DNA of 64,000 bases from Phytobacter ursingii (GTDB lineage: Bacteria; Pseudomonadota; Gammaproteobacteria; Enterobacterales; Enterobacteriaceae). The stretch is taken from positions 620,001 to 684,000 of the forward strand of contig CABDWT010000016.1 in assembly GCA_901456055.1 (NCBI GenBank), in the 5' to 3' direction. Made by a program: the position numbers and the translations under genes. How positions within the stretch are numbered: the first letter of the stretch is position 1; each line of letters begins with the position of its first letter. Positions 8,003 through 16,574 of this stretch are shown here, piece by piece. The notes under the pieces were generated by a model. That model worked only from the letters and a program-made list of their open reading frames with translations. It did no database searches and was not told where the DNA came from.

Positions 8003-8692
8003 ATGCATCTTGAACGACACAGCATTGAAAGCGTGGGATGGTTAAGGGCTGCCGTACTGGGGGCCAATGACGGCATTGTTTCCACGGCAAGCCTTGTTCT
8101 CGGGGTAGCGTCTGCGAATCCGAACCCTTCAGCGATTTTACTGGCGGGGATTGCCGGGCTGGTTGCTGGCGCGATGTCGATGGCGACAGGGGAATATGTA
8201 TCCGTCTCCTCTCAGTCTGATACTGAAAACGCGGCTCTCGCTCAGGAAAAAAAGGAACTGGAAACAGATTACCAGGGCGAAGTACAGGAACTGACTTCAC
8301 TGTATATGCAACGGGGGCTGGAGCCAGCGCTTGCCAGTCAGGTGGCGCAACAGCTTATGATGAAAGATGCGCTTGATGCCCATGCACGGGAAGAACTCGG
8401 TCTGACAGGTACCAATTCTGCGCAACCGCTGCAGGCGGCCATCTTCTCGGCAGGGAGCTTTTCTGCCGGCGCGGTACTGCCCGTCATCATTGCCTGGCTT
8501 ACCCCCACGTCACTGATTTCTTTGTTTATCATCCTTTCCACTCTTTTTTCACTGGCTGTCCTTGGCTATATATCATCGGTGGTGAGCAAAGCGAATCCGC
8601 TCAGGGCAATAATCAGAATTACGTTCTGGAGTACCATGGCGATGGTTTTATCGATGGGAATAGGTCATCTTGCCGGGCAGTCACTGTTTTAG
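8003..8692 (+). CDS. VIT/CCC1-family iron/manganese transporter
   Basis: A 229-residue membrane protein of the vacuolar iron transporter family. It shows the first-helix motif LRAAVLGANDGIVSTASL, the second-helix motif GAMSMATGEYVSVSSQSD, an acidic cytoplasmic segment (EKKELETDYQGEVQEL and following) corresponding to the metal-binding domain, and three C-terminal membrane helices. Family members export or sequester Fe2+/Mn2+. ATG 8003 is weakly supported by a ribosome site. The Fur-like boxes upstream suggest an iron response. Confidence 0.88.
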   Translation: MHLERHSIESVGWLRAAVLGANDGIVSTASLVLGVASANPNPSAILLAGIAGLVAGAMSMATGEYVSVSSQSDTENAALAQEKKELETDYQGEVQELTSLYMQRGLEPALASQVAQQLMMKDALDAHAREELGLTGTNSAQPLQAAIFSAGSFSAGAVLPVIIAWLTPTSLISLFIILSTLFSLAVLGYISSVVSKANPLRAIIRITFWSTMAMVLSMGIGHLAGQSLF

Positions 8693-8992
8693 CACGCGCT
8701 TTAATTCTCAGAAAAAATGCGTCCAGTGAACAAGAGAATAATCCTTATCCGGGATAAACATAAAAATATCCCGGACTGGCAAGGCGATGACGTCATAACC
8801 CTCAGGTAACGGGATTCTTAACGTAATGTTGAGTTGAGAAAAGTCCCGGACAGAATTATGGCCGTGGGCGACTTGCGAAACAGACGCTAAATGACCCACC
8901 CGGCTTCGACAGATCGGGATGATGGGCCGCACGCAGTTGCAGCGGCCAGTGAAACAGACGTGCCGCAAGGTGATACGGTTCTCACCTTGCCG
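8693..8992. other. Intergenic, no supported gene
   Basis: A minus-strand frame at 8708-8968 (86 codons) ends with a plausible-looking segment, LRIPLPEGYDVIALPVRD, but its N-terminal half is Cys/Arg-rich without motif and it has no ribosome site. It could be the tail of a decayed gene. I found no terminator hairpin for the upstream VIT gene. Confidence 0.4.
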
Positions 8993-9598
8993 TCACTGGG
9001 CTGCTTCGGCGCTTAACGCAGCCTGCACGGCAGGTCGCCTTTCAATCCGCGCCATAAACCCTGCCAGCGCGTGCCAGCGATTGAGATCGATTGAAAAGCA
9101 GGCGCACCAGCCCAGCACGGTGAACAGATATGCATCCGCCACGCTGAAAGAGGTACCTGTCAGGTAGTCTGTTGTGCTCAGGGTCGTATCAAGGTATGCG
9201 AAGCGCCTGAATAACTTTTCGCGAATGATCTGCCGGGCCTCCTCAGGCAACTCAGCATTGAATAAGGGGGCCGAACCGGCGTGAATTTCGCTGGTGATAA
9301 AATTCAGCCACTCCTGCAAACGCAGCCGCGCCCAGCTCCCGTTCGCGGGTGCCAGCCCGCTTTCCGGTTTCATGTCCGCAAGGTACTGTACGATAATTGG
9401 ACCTTCGGTCAAAATTTGTCCATTGTCGAGTTCCAGTGCCGCGACATACCCTTTGGGGTTAATGGTGAGGAAATCGCGCCCGTCGGCGGTCTTCTTGCTT
9501 TTGTTGTTGACCTTGATCAGTTCGAACGGCAAATCGAGTTCACGTAATACGATATGCGGGGACAGCGAGCAGGTTGCAGGGGCGTAGTAAAGCTTCAT
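8993..9598 (-). CDS. Glutathione S-transferase, beta-class (GstA-like)
   Basis: A 201-residue cytoplasmic GST. It has the beta-class N-terminus MKLYYAPATCSLSPHIVLRE with the conserved Cys10, the thioredoxin-fold cis-Pro region NPKGYVAAL, the glutathione-binding LTEGPIIVQYLAD, and the all-helical C-terminal domain with FSVADAYLFTVLGW. It is divergent from a LysR-type regulator over 129 bp, which probably controls it. The role is likely conjugation or peroxide detoxification; the substrate is not deducible. Confidence 0.9.
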   Translation of the reverse strand: MKLYYAPATCSLSPHIVLRELDLPFELIKVNNKSKKTADGRDFLTINPKGYVAALELDNGQILTEGPIIVQYLADMKPESGLAPANGSWARLRLQEWLNFITSEIHAGSAPLFNAELPEEARQIIREKLFRRFAYLDTTLSTTDYLTGTSFSVADAYLFTVLGWCACFSIDLNRWHALAGFMARIERRPAVQAALSAEAAQ

Positions 9599-9683
9599 GG
9601 CGACTCCAAATGTTGAAAATCAATGCGCGGCACAAAGCCGTGCGCGGTAAATCACTGTGCTTGACAGGCATGACACTGTAAAA

Positions 9684-9702
9684 TTAATGTTCAATTCATT
9701 AA
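9684..9702. promoter_or_regulatory. Candidate LysR-type operator between gst and its regulator
   Basis: TTAATG-N7-CATTAA is a perfect 19-bp dyad in the gst/lysR intergenic region and contains the T-N11-A core expected for LysR-family binding sites. Its position 26 bp before the lysR start fits auto-regulation plus control of the divergent gst. Confidence 0.55.
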
Positions 9703-9727
9703 CCATTAGCTGAGCTACTGATTCATC

Positions 9728-10606
9728 ATGATGAACCTCCTGCACTGGCGGTTACTGGTCGCCGTTGCCGATGCCAACAACATCTCCCGTGGCGCAGAAA
9801 GCGTGGGTATTACGCAATCTGGCGCAAGTCAGGCTATTGCTCAGTTAGAAACATCGCTGGGGTTTAAGATATTCAGCCGTGAGCGCAGACATATCGGCAT
9901 GACGGCCCTGGGCAAGCAGGTCGTTGAGCATGCGCGAGGGATGCTGGTGCAACTGGATGCGATCCGCACACTGGCCGATGAGAGTCGTGGGCTGAGCGGC
10001 GGACGAATTCGCCTGGCCAGCTTTCCTTCAGTTATATCGACGCTACTGCCCGACCTGCTAAGGCATTTCCGGCGTCTGCATCCGGGTATTGAACTGGTAG
10101 CGCTGGAAGGTACGGATGAGGAAGTGGAGGAGTGGCTGGCTGCCGACACTGTCGACCTCGGTGTTGTGCTGAATCCTGCGCCCGAACGCAATCCGGTGAT
10201 AGTTGGACGAGATGCCTGGGTTGCGGTGCTGCCCGTCAGTCATCCTCTCGCACGCCGCTCCGCAGCGCGTGGCATTGCGCTTGATGCGCTGGCCGATCAG
10301 CCCTTTATTCTGGCAACCGGCGGTTGCTCGGTGAACGGGAAAAGTTTGATGGAACAGGCAGGTCTGACCCTCGCCGATGTTCGCGTAACGGTGCGTGACT
10401 GGATGAGCGCCAGTGTACTGGTGCGTGAAGGCATGGGCGTGGCGCTATTACCCGAATCCACATTGCCCGAGGAACAGCGTGGTCTGTGCGTATTACCGCT
10501 GATGCCCGCCATCTGGCGCGAATTTGGCCTGGTAAGTTCGCAAGCTGGAGCCGCTTCCCGACCCACTCAGGCGCTGCTTGACGTACTGCGCAACGCAGGT
10601 TATTGA
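9728..10606 (+). CDS. LysR-family transcriptional regulator
   Basis: A 292-residue LysR regulator with an N-terminal winged HTH (NISRGAESVGITQSGASQAI, residues about 18-37) and a periplasmic-binding-protein-like effector domain beginning near SGGRIRLASFPSVISTLLP. GTDEEVEEWLAADTVDLGVV and VREGMGVALLPE are typical effector-domain landmarks. It is divergent from the beta-class GST, so it most likely activates or represses that gene. The inducer is unknown. Confidence 0.88.
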   Translation: MMNLLHWRLLVAVADANNISRGAESVGITQSGASQAIAQLETSLGFKIFSRERRHIGMTALGKQVVEHARGMLVQLDAIRTLADESRGLSGGRIRLASFPSVISTLLPDLLRHFRRLHPGIELVALEGTDEEVEEWLAADTVDLGVVLNPAPERNPVIVGRDAWVAVLPVSHPLARRSAARGIALDALADQPFILATGGCSVNGKSLMEQAGLTLADVRVTVRDWMSASVLVREGMGVALLPESTLPEEQRGLCVLPLMPAIWREFGLVSSQAGAASRPTQALLDVLRNAGY

Positions 10607-10852
10607 TATTGCGCGGCAAAGCGCATTCTTTGCTGTTTTCAGCCGCTTCCCGTATCGATTTTTTCAGGCACAAATAAGGCGAAAATCAGCATTTAGCCAG
10701 GCAAATTACTTGTTCTGATCAGTTTCCGGTTTCTTCAATACAATCAAAAAATTGACCTGTATCAATAACCACATAAGAGTAATGGTTTCCCGTCTCGATT
10801 GCCCCTATAATCTCCGTCCCTTTTCATGTCTTAAGTTTAAGCTGGAGGATAC
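10607..10852 (+). promoter_or_regulatory. fdnGHI promoter with FNR-like box
   Basis: TTGACCTGTATCAA at 10752-10765 matches the FNR consensus TTGAT-N4-ATCAA with one mismatch. A perfect TATAAT lies at 10806-10811, which would put the FNR site near -60 if that hexamer is the -10. Anaerobic activation by FNR is known for E. coli fdnGHI. NarL heptamers were not clearly identified. A ribosome site GGAGG precedes ATG 10853. Confidence 0.6.
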
Positions 10853-13800
10853 ATGGAGCTCAGCCGGAGGCAGTTCTTTCGAATCTGCGCGGGCGGTATG
10901 GCAGGAACCACTGTTGCATCTCTCGGATTTTTATCATCTTTTTCCGTTCATGCGGAAACACGTCAATACAAACTCTTAAAAGCAAAAGAGACGCGTAATA
11001 ACTGTACTTACTGCTCTGTCGGCTGCGGCATGCTGATGTACAGCCTTGGCGATACGGCCAAAAACGTGAAAGAAAGCATTTACCATATCGAAGGCGACCC
11101 GGACCACCCGGTAAGTCGGGGGTCATTGTGTCCTAAAGGGGCAGGCGTGCTGGATTATATTCACAGCGAGACGCGCCTGCAGTATCCCGAATACCGTGCG
11201 CCAGGCTCAGATAAATGGGTGCGCATCAGTTGGGATGAGGCCATTAACCGGATTGCGCGGTTAATGAAAGATGACCGTGACGCGAACTTTGTCGAGAAAA
11301 ATGCCCAGGGGCAGACCGTCAACCGTTGGACCACCACCGGTATGTTGTGCTCTTCGGCCGCCAGTAACGAAACCGGTATTCTCGACGGTAAATTCACCCG
11401 CAGCCTGGGGATGGTCGCCATCGATTGTCAGGCACGCCTGTGCCACGGGCCTACCGTCTCTGCGCTGGCACCCACCTTTGGTCGTGGTGCGATGACCAAC
11501 AACTGGGTTGATATTAAAAATGCCAACGTGGTGCTGATCATGGGCGGCAACGCCGCAGAGGCACACCCGGTGGGTTTCAAATGGGTCGTTGAAGCACAAA
11601 CGAAAAATGACGCCACGGTGGTGGTGGTCGATCCGCGCTTTAACCGCAGCGCCGCCGTGGCCGATCTTTATGCGCCTATCCGTGCGGGGTCAGACGCCGC
11701 CTTTCTGCTGGGTGTGATTCGCTATCTGCTCGAAAATGATCGCATTCAACATGACTACGTGCGCCATTACACCAACGCCAGTCTGCTTATCCGCGACGAC
11801 TATCAGTTCGAAGACGGCGTGTTCAGCGGCTATGACGCGAAAAAGCGCCAGTACGATAAATCGAGCTGGTTTTATCAGCTTGATGAGCAGGGCAATGCTC
11901 TGCGTGACGAGACACTAAGCCATCCGCGCTGTGTCTGGAACCTGCTGAAAAAACATGTCGAACGTTACACGCCGGAAATGGTCAATCGTTTGTGCGGCAC
12001 ATCGTTGGCCGATTTCAAACGTATTTGCGAGATCCTGGCCAGCACCAGCGTGCCGGACCGCACCGCGACGATTCTTTACGCGCTGGGCTGGACGCACCAT
12101 ACCGCCGGGGCGCAAATCATCCGCGCCGCGGCAATGTTGCAACTGCTGCTCGGGAATATCGGCATGGCGGGAGGCGGCGTCAATGCGCTTCGTGGTCACT
12201 CTAATATTCAGGGTTATACCGACCTTGGCCTGTTATCAACCAACCTGCCGGGCTATATGCCGCTGCCATCGGAAAAACAGCCGGACTACCAGACTTATAT
12301 TTCACAAATTACCCCGCCTGCGCTGGGGGTGAACGAAGTCAACTACTGGCAAAACACACCGAAATTCTTTATCAGCATGATGAAAAGTTTCTGGGGTGAG
12401 CATGCGACGGCAGAGAACAACTGGGGCTACGACTGGCTGCCGAAATGGGATCGCCTCTATGACGTGATGACACAGGCCGAGTTGATGCTGGAAGGGAAGA
12501 TTAACGGCTATATCGTGCAGGGCTTTAACCCGCTGGCAGCGTTCCCGGATAAAAACAAATCCTCCCGCGCGCTCTCGAAACTCAAATACATGGTGGTCAT
12601 TGACCCGCTGGTGACGGAATCGTCAAATTTCTGGCAGCACCACGGGGAGATGAACGACGTCAATCCTGCGGACATCAAAACGGAAGTTTTCCGTCTGCCG
12701 TCATCCTGCTTTGCCGAAGAAAATGGTTCGATTGCCAACTCCGGGCGCTGGCTCCAGTGGCACTGGGCGGCGGCGGAGCCACCAGGCGAAGCGTTGCACG
12801 ACGGTAAGATTCTTGGACGTTTGTTCATGCGCTTGCGTGAACTTTACCAGCAGGAAGGGGGCGCGAACCCGGCACCGTTGATGAACATCAACTGGAACTA
12901 TAAAGATCCGTACGATCCACATCCGGAAGAGATTGCCCGTGAAGCGAACGGGATGGCGCTGGCCGATCTGTATGACGACAAAGGGCAGTTGATCGCCAAA
13001 AAAGGCCAACAGCTCAGTAGCTTTGCCCAACTGCGTGATGACGGCACCACCAGCAGCTTTTGCTGGGTGTACTGCGGAAGCTGGACAGAGCAGGGCAACC
13101 AGATGGCTAACCGCGATAACAGCGATCCGTATGGTCTTGGCTGTACGCCAGGATGGGCGTGGTCGTGGCCGGCGAACCGCCGCATCCTCTATAACCGCGC
13201 TTCCGCCGATCCGTCAGGGAAACCGTGGGATGCCAAACGCGCGTTGCTGCACTGGGATGGTAAAAAGTGGAGCGGGATGGACGTGGCGGATTACAGCCAG
13301 GCCGCACCGGGCAGCAATGTCGGGCCGTTTATCATGAACCCGGAAGGGGTGGCGCGCCTGTTCTCTATCGACAAAATGAACGACGGGCCGTTCCCGGAAC
13401 ATTACGAACCGATTGAATCGCCGATTGGCACTAATCCGCTGCATCCGGCGGTGGTCTCCAGTCCGGTGGCGCGTATTTTCCATGACGATATCGCCAATAT
13501 GGGTAAAGCGGACGCTTTCCCGTATGTCGCGACCACCTATTCTATCACCGAGCTGTTCCGCCACTGGACCAAACATGCTCGCCTCAACGCCATCGCGCAG
13601 CCCGATCAGTTCATCGAAATTGGCGAATCGCTGGCGCAGAAAAAGGGCATCGCGGCAGGCGATACGGTGAAAGTGAGTTCGAAACGCGGCTTTATCAAAG
13701 CCAAAGCGGTGGTGACGAAACGTCTGCAGACGCTGACCATAGACGGGAAGTCGGTGGATACCATCGGCATTCCTTGTCACTGGGGTTTTGAAGGGGCAAC

Positions 13801-13903
13801 GCGCAAAGGCTTCCTTGCCAACACGCTGACGCCATCGGTCGGCGATGCCAACTCGCAAACGCCGGAGTACAAGGCGTTTCTGGTTAACATCGAGCGTGTG
13901 TAA
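10853..13903 (+). CDS. fdnG: Formate dehydrogenase-N, alpha subunit, cysteine variant
   Basis: A 1016-residue molybdopterin bis-MGD catalytic subunit. It has a Tat signal (SRRQFF at residues 4-9, likely cleavage after SVHA), a [4Fe-4S] motif with Cys51, Cys54, Cys58 and Cys93, then molybdopterin domains ending with the dinucleotide-binding region. It oxidises periplasmic formate and passes electrons to FdnH. The striking feature is residue 197 in CQARLCHGPT: E. coli FdnG has UGA-encoded selenocysteine at the equivalent position (196), whereas here the codon is TGC at 11441-11443, so the whole gene reads through without recoding. The rest is family-normal, and fdnH and fdnI follow as a unit. 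Confidence 0.93.
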   Translation: MELSRRQFFRICAGGMAGTTVASLGFLSSFSVHAETRQYKLLKAKETRNNCTYCSVGCGMLMYSLGDTAKNVKESIYHIEGDPDHPVSRGSLCPKGAGVLDYIHSETRLQYPEYRAPGSDKWVRISWDEAINRIARLMKDDRDANFVEKNAQGQTVNRWTTTGMLCSSAASNETGILDGKFTRSLGMVAIDCQARLCHGPTVSALAPTFGRGAMTNNWVDIKNANVVLIMGGNAAEAHPVGFKWVVEAQTKNDATVVVVDPRFNRSAAVADLYAPIRAGSDAAFLLGVIRYLLENDRIQHDYVRHYTNASLLIRDDYQFEDGVFSGYDAKKRQYDKSSWFYQLDEQGNALRDETLSHPRCVWNLLKKHVERYTPEMVNRLCGTSLADFKRICEILASTSVPDRTATILYALGWTHHTAGAQIIRAAAMLQLLLGNIGMAGGGVNALRGHSNIQGYTDLGLLSTNLPGYMPLPSEKQPDYQTYISQITPPALGVNEVNYWQNTPKFFISMMKSFWGEHATAENNWGYDWLPKWDRLYDVMTQAELMLEGKINGYIVQGFNPLAAFPDKNKSSRALSKLKYMVVIDPLVTESSNFWQHHGEMNDVNPADIKTEVFRLPSSCFAEENGSIANSGRWLQWHWAAAEPPGEALHDGKILGRLFMRLRELYQQEGGANPAPLMNINWNYKDPYDPHPEEIAREANGMALADLYDDKGQLIAKKGQQLSSFAQLRDDGTTSSFCWVYCGSWTEQGNQMANRDNSDPYGLGCTPGWAWSWPANRRILYNRASADPSGKPWDAKRALLHWDGKKWSGMDVADYSQAAPGSNVGPFIMNPEGVARLFSIDKMNDGPFPEHYEPIESPIGTNPLHPAVVSSPVARIFHDDIANMGKADAFPYVATTYSITELFRHWTKHARLNAIAQPDQFIEIGESLAQKKGIAAGDTVKVSSKRGFIKAKAVVTKRLQTLTIDGKSVDTIGIPCHWGFEGATRKGFLANTLTPSVGDANSQTPEYKAFLVNIERV

Positions 13904-13915
13904 AGGAGGGAACCT

Positions 13916-14803
13916 ATGGCTATGCAATCACAAGATGTTATTAAACGTTCCGCGACCAATGGGTTGACGCCCCCTCCACAGGCACGGGATTTCCGTGCGG
14001 AAGTGGCAAAACTCATTGATGTCAGCGTCTGTATCGGCTGTAAAGGCTGCCAGGTCGCTTGTTCTGAATGGAACGACATTCGCGACGAGGTGGGCTACTG
14101 CAACGGCGTCTATGACAACCCGACCGATCTGAGCGCGAAGTCCTGGACGGTGATGCGTTTTAGCGAAACCACGCAGAACGACAAACTGGAATGGCTTATT
14201 CGCAAAGATGGCTGTATGCACTGCGCGGATCCGGGCTGCCTTAAAGCCTGCCCGTCTGCCGGCGCGATTGTTCAGTATGCCAACGGGATTGTGGATTTCC
14301 AGTCCGAGCATTGTATTGGCTGCGGCTACTGCATTGCCGGCTGCCCGTTCAACATCCCACGGCTGAACCCTGACGATAATCGCGTCTATAAATGTACGCT
14401 TTGTGTGGACAGAGTGAGCGTCGGGCAGGAGCCTGCATGTGTGAAAACATGCCCGACCGGGGCGATTCAGTTTGGTACCAAACAAGAGATGCTCAACGTC
14501 GCAGAAAACCGCGTGGAGCAGCTTAAAAAACGCGGCTATGACAACGCGGGCGTCTATAACCCACAGGGCGTGGGCGGCACGCATGTGATGTATGTTCTGC
14601 ATCATGCGGATCAGCCAGCGCTCTATCACAACCTGCCGAACGATCCGCAGATTTCCACGCCGGTCAATTTATGGAAAGGCGTTCTCAAACCGCTCTCCGC
14701 AGCCGGGTTTATCGCCACCTTTGCCGGGCTGATTTACCACTATGTGGGAATAGGGCCGAACAAAGAGACGGATGATGACGAAGAGGAGAACGGTCATGAG
14801 TAA
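13916..14803 (+). CDS. fdnH: Formate dehydrogenase-N, iron-sulfur beta subunit
   Basis: A 295-residue electron-transfer subunit carrying four Cys clusters for [4Fe-4S] centres: [37 protein letters not shown] and the CTLC...CVKTCP pair. A single C-terminal membrane helix ([19 protein letters not shown]) anchors it to the periplasmic face. It is very close to E. coli FdnH. AAGGAGG at 13903-13909 precedes ATG 13916. It overlaps the fdnI start by 8 bp. Confidence 0.95.
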   Translation: MAMQSQDVIKRSATNGLTPPPQARDFRAEVAKLIDVSVCIGCKGCQVACSEWNDIRDEVGYCNGVYDNPTDLSAKSWTVMRFSETTQNDKLEWLIRKDGCMHCADPGCLKACPSAGAIVQYANGIVDFQSEHCIGCGYCIAGCPFNIPRLNPDDNRVYKCTLCVDRVSVGQEPACVKTCPTGAIQFGTKQEMLNVAENRVEQLKKRGYDNAGVYNPQGVGGTHVMYVLHHADQPALYHNLPNDPQISTPVNLWKGVLKPLSAAGFIATFAGLIYHYVGIGPNKETDDDEEENGHE

Positions 14804-15449
14804 AAGCAAAATGATCCTGCGCACGAAGTTTATTGACCGCGCCTGTCACTGGACGGTGGTGATCAGTTTCTTTCTGGTGTCGCTTTCCGGCATTGCGCTG
14901 TTTTTCCCCACCCTGCAATGGTTGACCGAAACGTTCGGAACGCCACAGGTCGGGCGTATATTGCATCCCTTCTTCGGTGTGCTGATATTCGTCCTGCTGA
15001 TGTTTATGTTTGTCCGTTTTGTGCATCACAACATTCCCGATAAACAGGATATTCCATGGGTAAAAGGGATTGTTGAGGTACTGAAAGGCAATGAACATAA
15101 AGTGGCGGATGTCGGGAAATATAATGCCGGCCAGAAGATGATGTTCTGGAGCATTATGAGCCTGATTTTTGTTCTGCTGGTCACCGGCGTCATTATCTGG
15201 CGGCCTTATTTTGCCCATTATTTTTCCATCACCTTTGTTCGCTGGAGTTTATTAATCCACGCGACGGCCGCGATTGTGCTCATTCACGCCATTCTGATCC
15301 ATATGTATATGGCGTTCTGGGTGAAGGGCTCCATTAAGGGCATGATTGAAGGCAAAGTCAGCCGCCGCTGGGCGAAGAAGCATCACCCGCGCTGGTATCG
15401 TGACGTTGAAGCTGCCGAAAAAGAGGCGCAAGAGAGCAAGCCCTTGTGA
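14796..15449 (+). CDS. fdnI: Formate dehydrogenase-N, cytochrome b556 gamma subunit
   Basis: A 217-residue integral membrane subunit, the same length as E. coli FdnI. It has four hydrophobic segments and His residues for two hemes b ([39 protein letters not shown]) and receives electrons from FdnH for menaquinone reduction on the cytoplasmic side. ATG 14796 (MSKSKMIL) is preceded by GAGGAG and is preferred over an upstream in-frame start at 14772. Confidence 0.95.
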   Translation: MSKSKMILRTKFIDRACHWTVVISFFLVSLSGIALFFPTLQWLTETFGTPQVGRILHPFFGVLIFVLLMFMFVRFVHHNIPDKQDIPWVKGIVEVLKGNEHKVADVGKYNAGQKMMFWSIMSLIFVLLVTGVIIWRPYFAHYFSITFVRWSLLIHATAAIVLIHAILIHMYMAFWVKGSIKGMIEGKVSRRWAKKHHPRWYRDVEAAEKEAQESKPL

Positions 15450-15455
15450 CGTAAT

Positions 15456-15482
15456 GGCGACCACCGCGCTGCGGTGGTCGCC
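15456..15482 (+). terminator. Hairpin after fdnGHI
   Basis: A perfect 12-bp stem GGCGACCACCGC / GCGGTGGTCGCC with a GCT loop lies 6 bp after the fdnI stop. No T-run follows, so it may be a stabilising or Rho-assisted end rather than a classical intrinsic terminator. Confidence 0.65.
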
Positions 15483-15644
15483 GTTGTAAGACATTGCGTT
15501 TTGCATTGAGAAATAAACACGCCAGCGTTGCCATTTAAATGAATCAGGCTTATTTATTGTAGCGTCCTCCATACTCTCTCCATCAACAGAACAATATAAA
15601 GCAATCTTCCTCCGACACAATATCGATTGTGCTCAGGAGGAACC

Positions 15645-16559
15645 ATGAATAAGCTTAATTACATTCTAAAATATGCCGAATATTTAATCAGAAAAACCAG
15701 GGTGTTTGTTACCCCGGATCTCTATTTTCACACCGCAGCGCTTAATAAAATTTCCGGAAGTCAGGCAGACCTGATCAATCCTGTGACATTGAGTGAGAAA
15801 ATTTGTCACCGGCTGGTATTTGATCGTAACCCTTTTTATACATTATTAGCGGATAAACTCGCCGTCCGTGATTATGTACATGCAAAAACCAGGCAGGTTA
15901 AAACCATCCCATTGATTGGCGTCTACCACCGCGTTGACGATATTGATTTTAGTACGTTACCCGAACGCTTTGTTTTAAAATGCAACCATGACAGTGGAAG
16001 TACGGTAATTTGTAAAGATAAAGACAGGTTTGAGCCTGCGAAAGCATTGAACAAATTGAAGCTTGCGCTCAATAAAAACATGTATTACACCACCAGAGAG
16101 TGGCAGTACAAATCTATAACGCCGGTGATTCTCTGCGAAAAATATATCGATATTTTTTCTGGGGTGGTGAGAAAAAAGACGCCTGAAATGTTCAGAATAC
16201 ATTGCTTTCATGGGGTGGCGTGTTTTGTAGAAGTCGATTTTAGCGATGAAAGCGGCAACGAATACATCAATGTTTATGACAGGTCATGGAAGCTACAACC
16301 TTTTCAGATGGAATACCCAAACACACCGGATGCCGTTGAGGAGCCACGGTTATTCTATAAAGCCATTATTGCGGCTCAGGAGCTGGCTGATGAAGTTGAC
16401 TACTGTCGTGTCGACCTGATGCTGCAAGGGAATGACCTTTATTTTAGCGAAATAACATTAAGCCCTATGCGCGGGAAACTAAAGATCACGCCTGCAAGCT
16501 GGAATGTGAAATTAGGCGAAATGTGGGATCTGACGCTGTGTAAAAACAGGCTCCATTGA
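15645..16559 (+). CDS. TupA-like ATP-grasp protein
   Basis: A 304-residue protein of the TupA-like ATP-grasp group, usually annotated as polysaccharide-biosynthesis or glycosyltransferase-like. Diagnostic segments are NPVTLSEKICHRLVFDRNP, FYTLLADKLAVRDYV, RFVLKCNHDSGSTVICKD and the C-terminal YCRVDLMLQGNDLYFSEIT, which holds the ATP-grasp metal ligands. AGGAGG at 15635-15640 fixes ATG 15645. It sits tail-to-tail with crrB; in Klebsiella a glycosyltransferase-like gene next to crrAB is reported to be under CrrAB control. The acceptor is unknown; a surface glycan is plausible. AT-rich relative to fdnGHI. Confidence 0.8.
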   Translation: MNKLNYILKYAEYLIRKTRVFVTPDLYFHTAALNKISGSQADLINPVTLSEKICHRLVFDRNPFYTLLADKLAVRDYVHAKTRQVKTIPLIGVYHRVDDIDFSTLPERFVLKCNHDSGSTVICKDKDRFEPAKALNKLKLALNKNMYYTTREWQYKSITPVILCEKYIDIFSGVVRKKTPEMFRIHCFHGVACFVEVDFSDESGNEYINVYDRSWKLQPFQMEYPNTPDAVEEPRLFYKAIIAAQELADEVDYCRVDLMLQGNDLYFSEITLSPMRGKLKITPASWNVKLGEMWDLTLCKNRLH

Positions 16560-16564
16560 GCCTG
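16547..16564. terminator. Bidirectional terminator overlapping the TupA-like stop
   Basis: CAGGCTC-CATT-GAGCCTG is a perfect 7-bp hairpin with a four-base loop, preceded by TAAAAA (a T-run on the minus strand) and followed by CTTT. It lies between the convergent TupA-like gene and crrB and includes the TupA-like stop codon. Confidence 0.6.
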
Positions 16565-16574
16565 CTTTACCGTA

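Noticed and set aside
8708-8968. 86-codon minus-strand frame ending near the VIT gene
   Set aside because: Only its last part looks protein-like; no start signal and no family match, so I mention it only as a possible relic.
10853-13903. Possible missed selenocysteine TGA in fdnG
   Set aside because: The frame is open end to end, and the Sec position is TGC, so no recoding is required.
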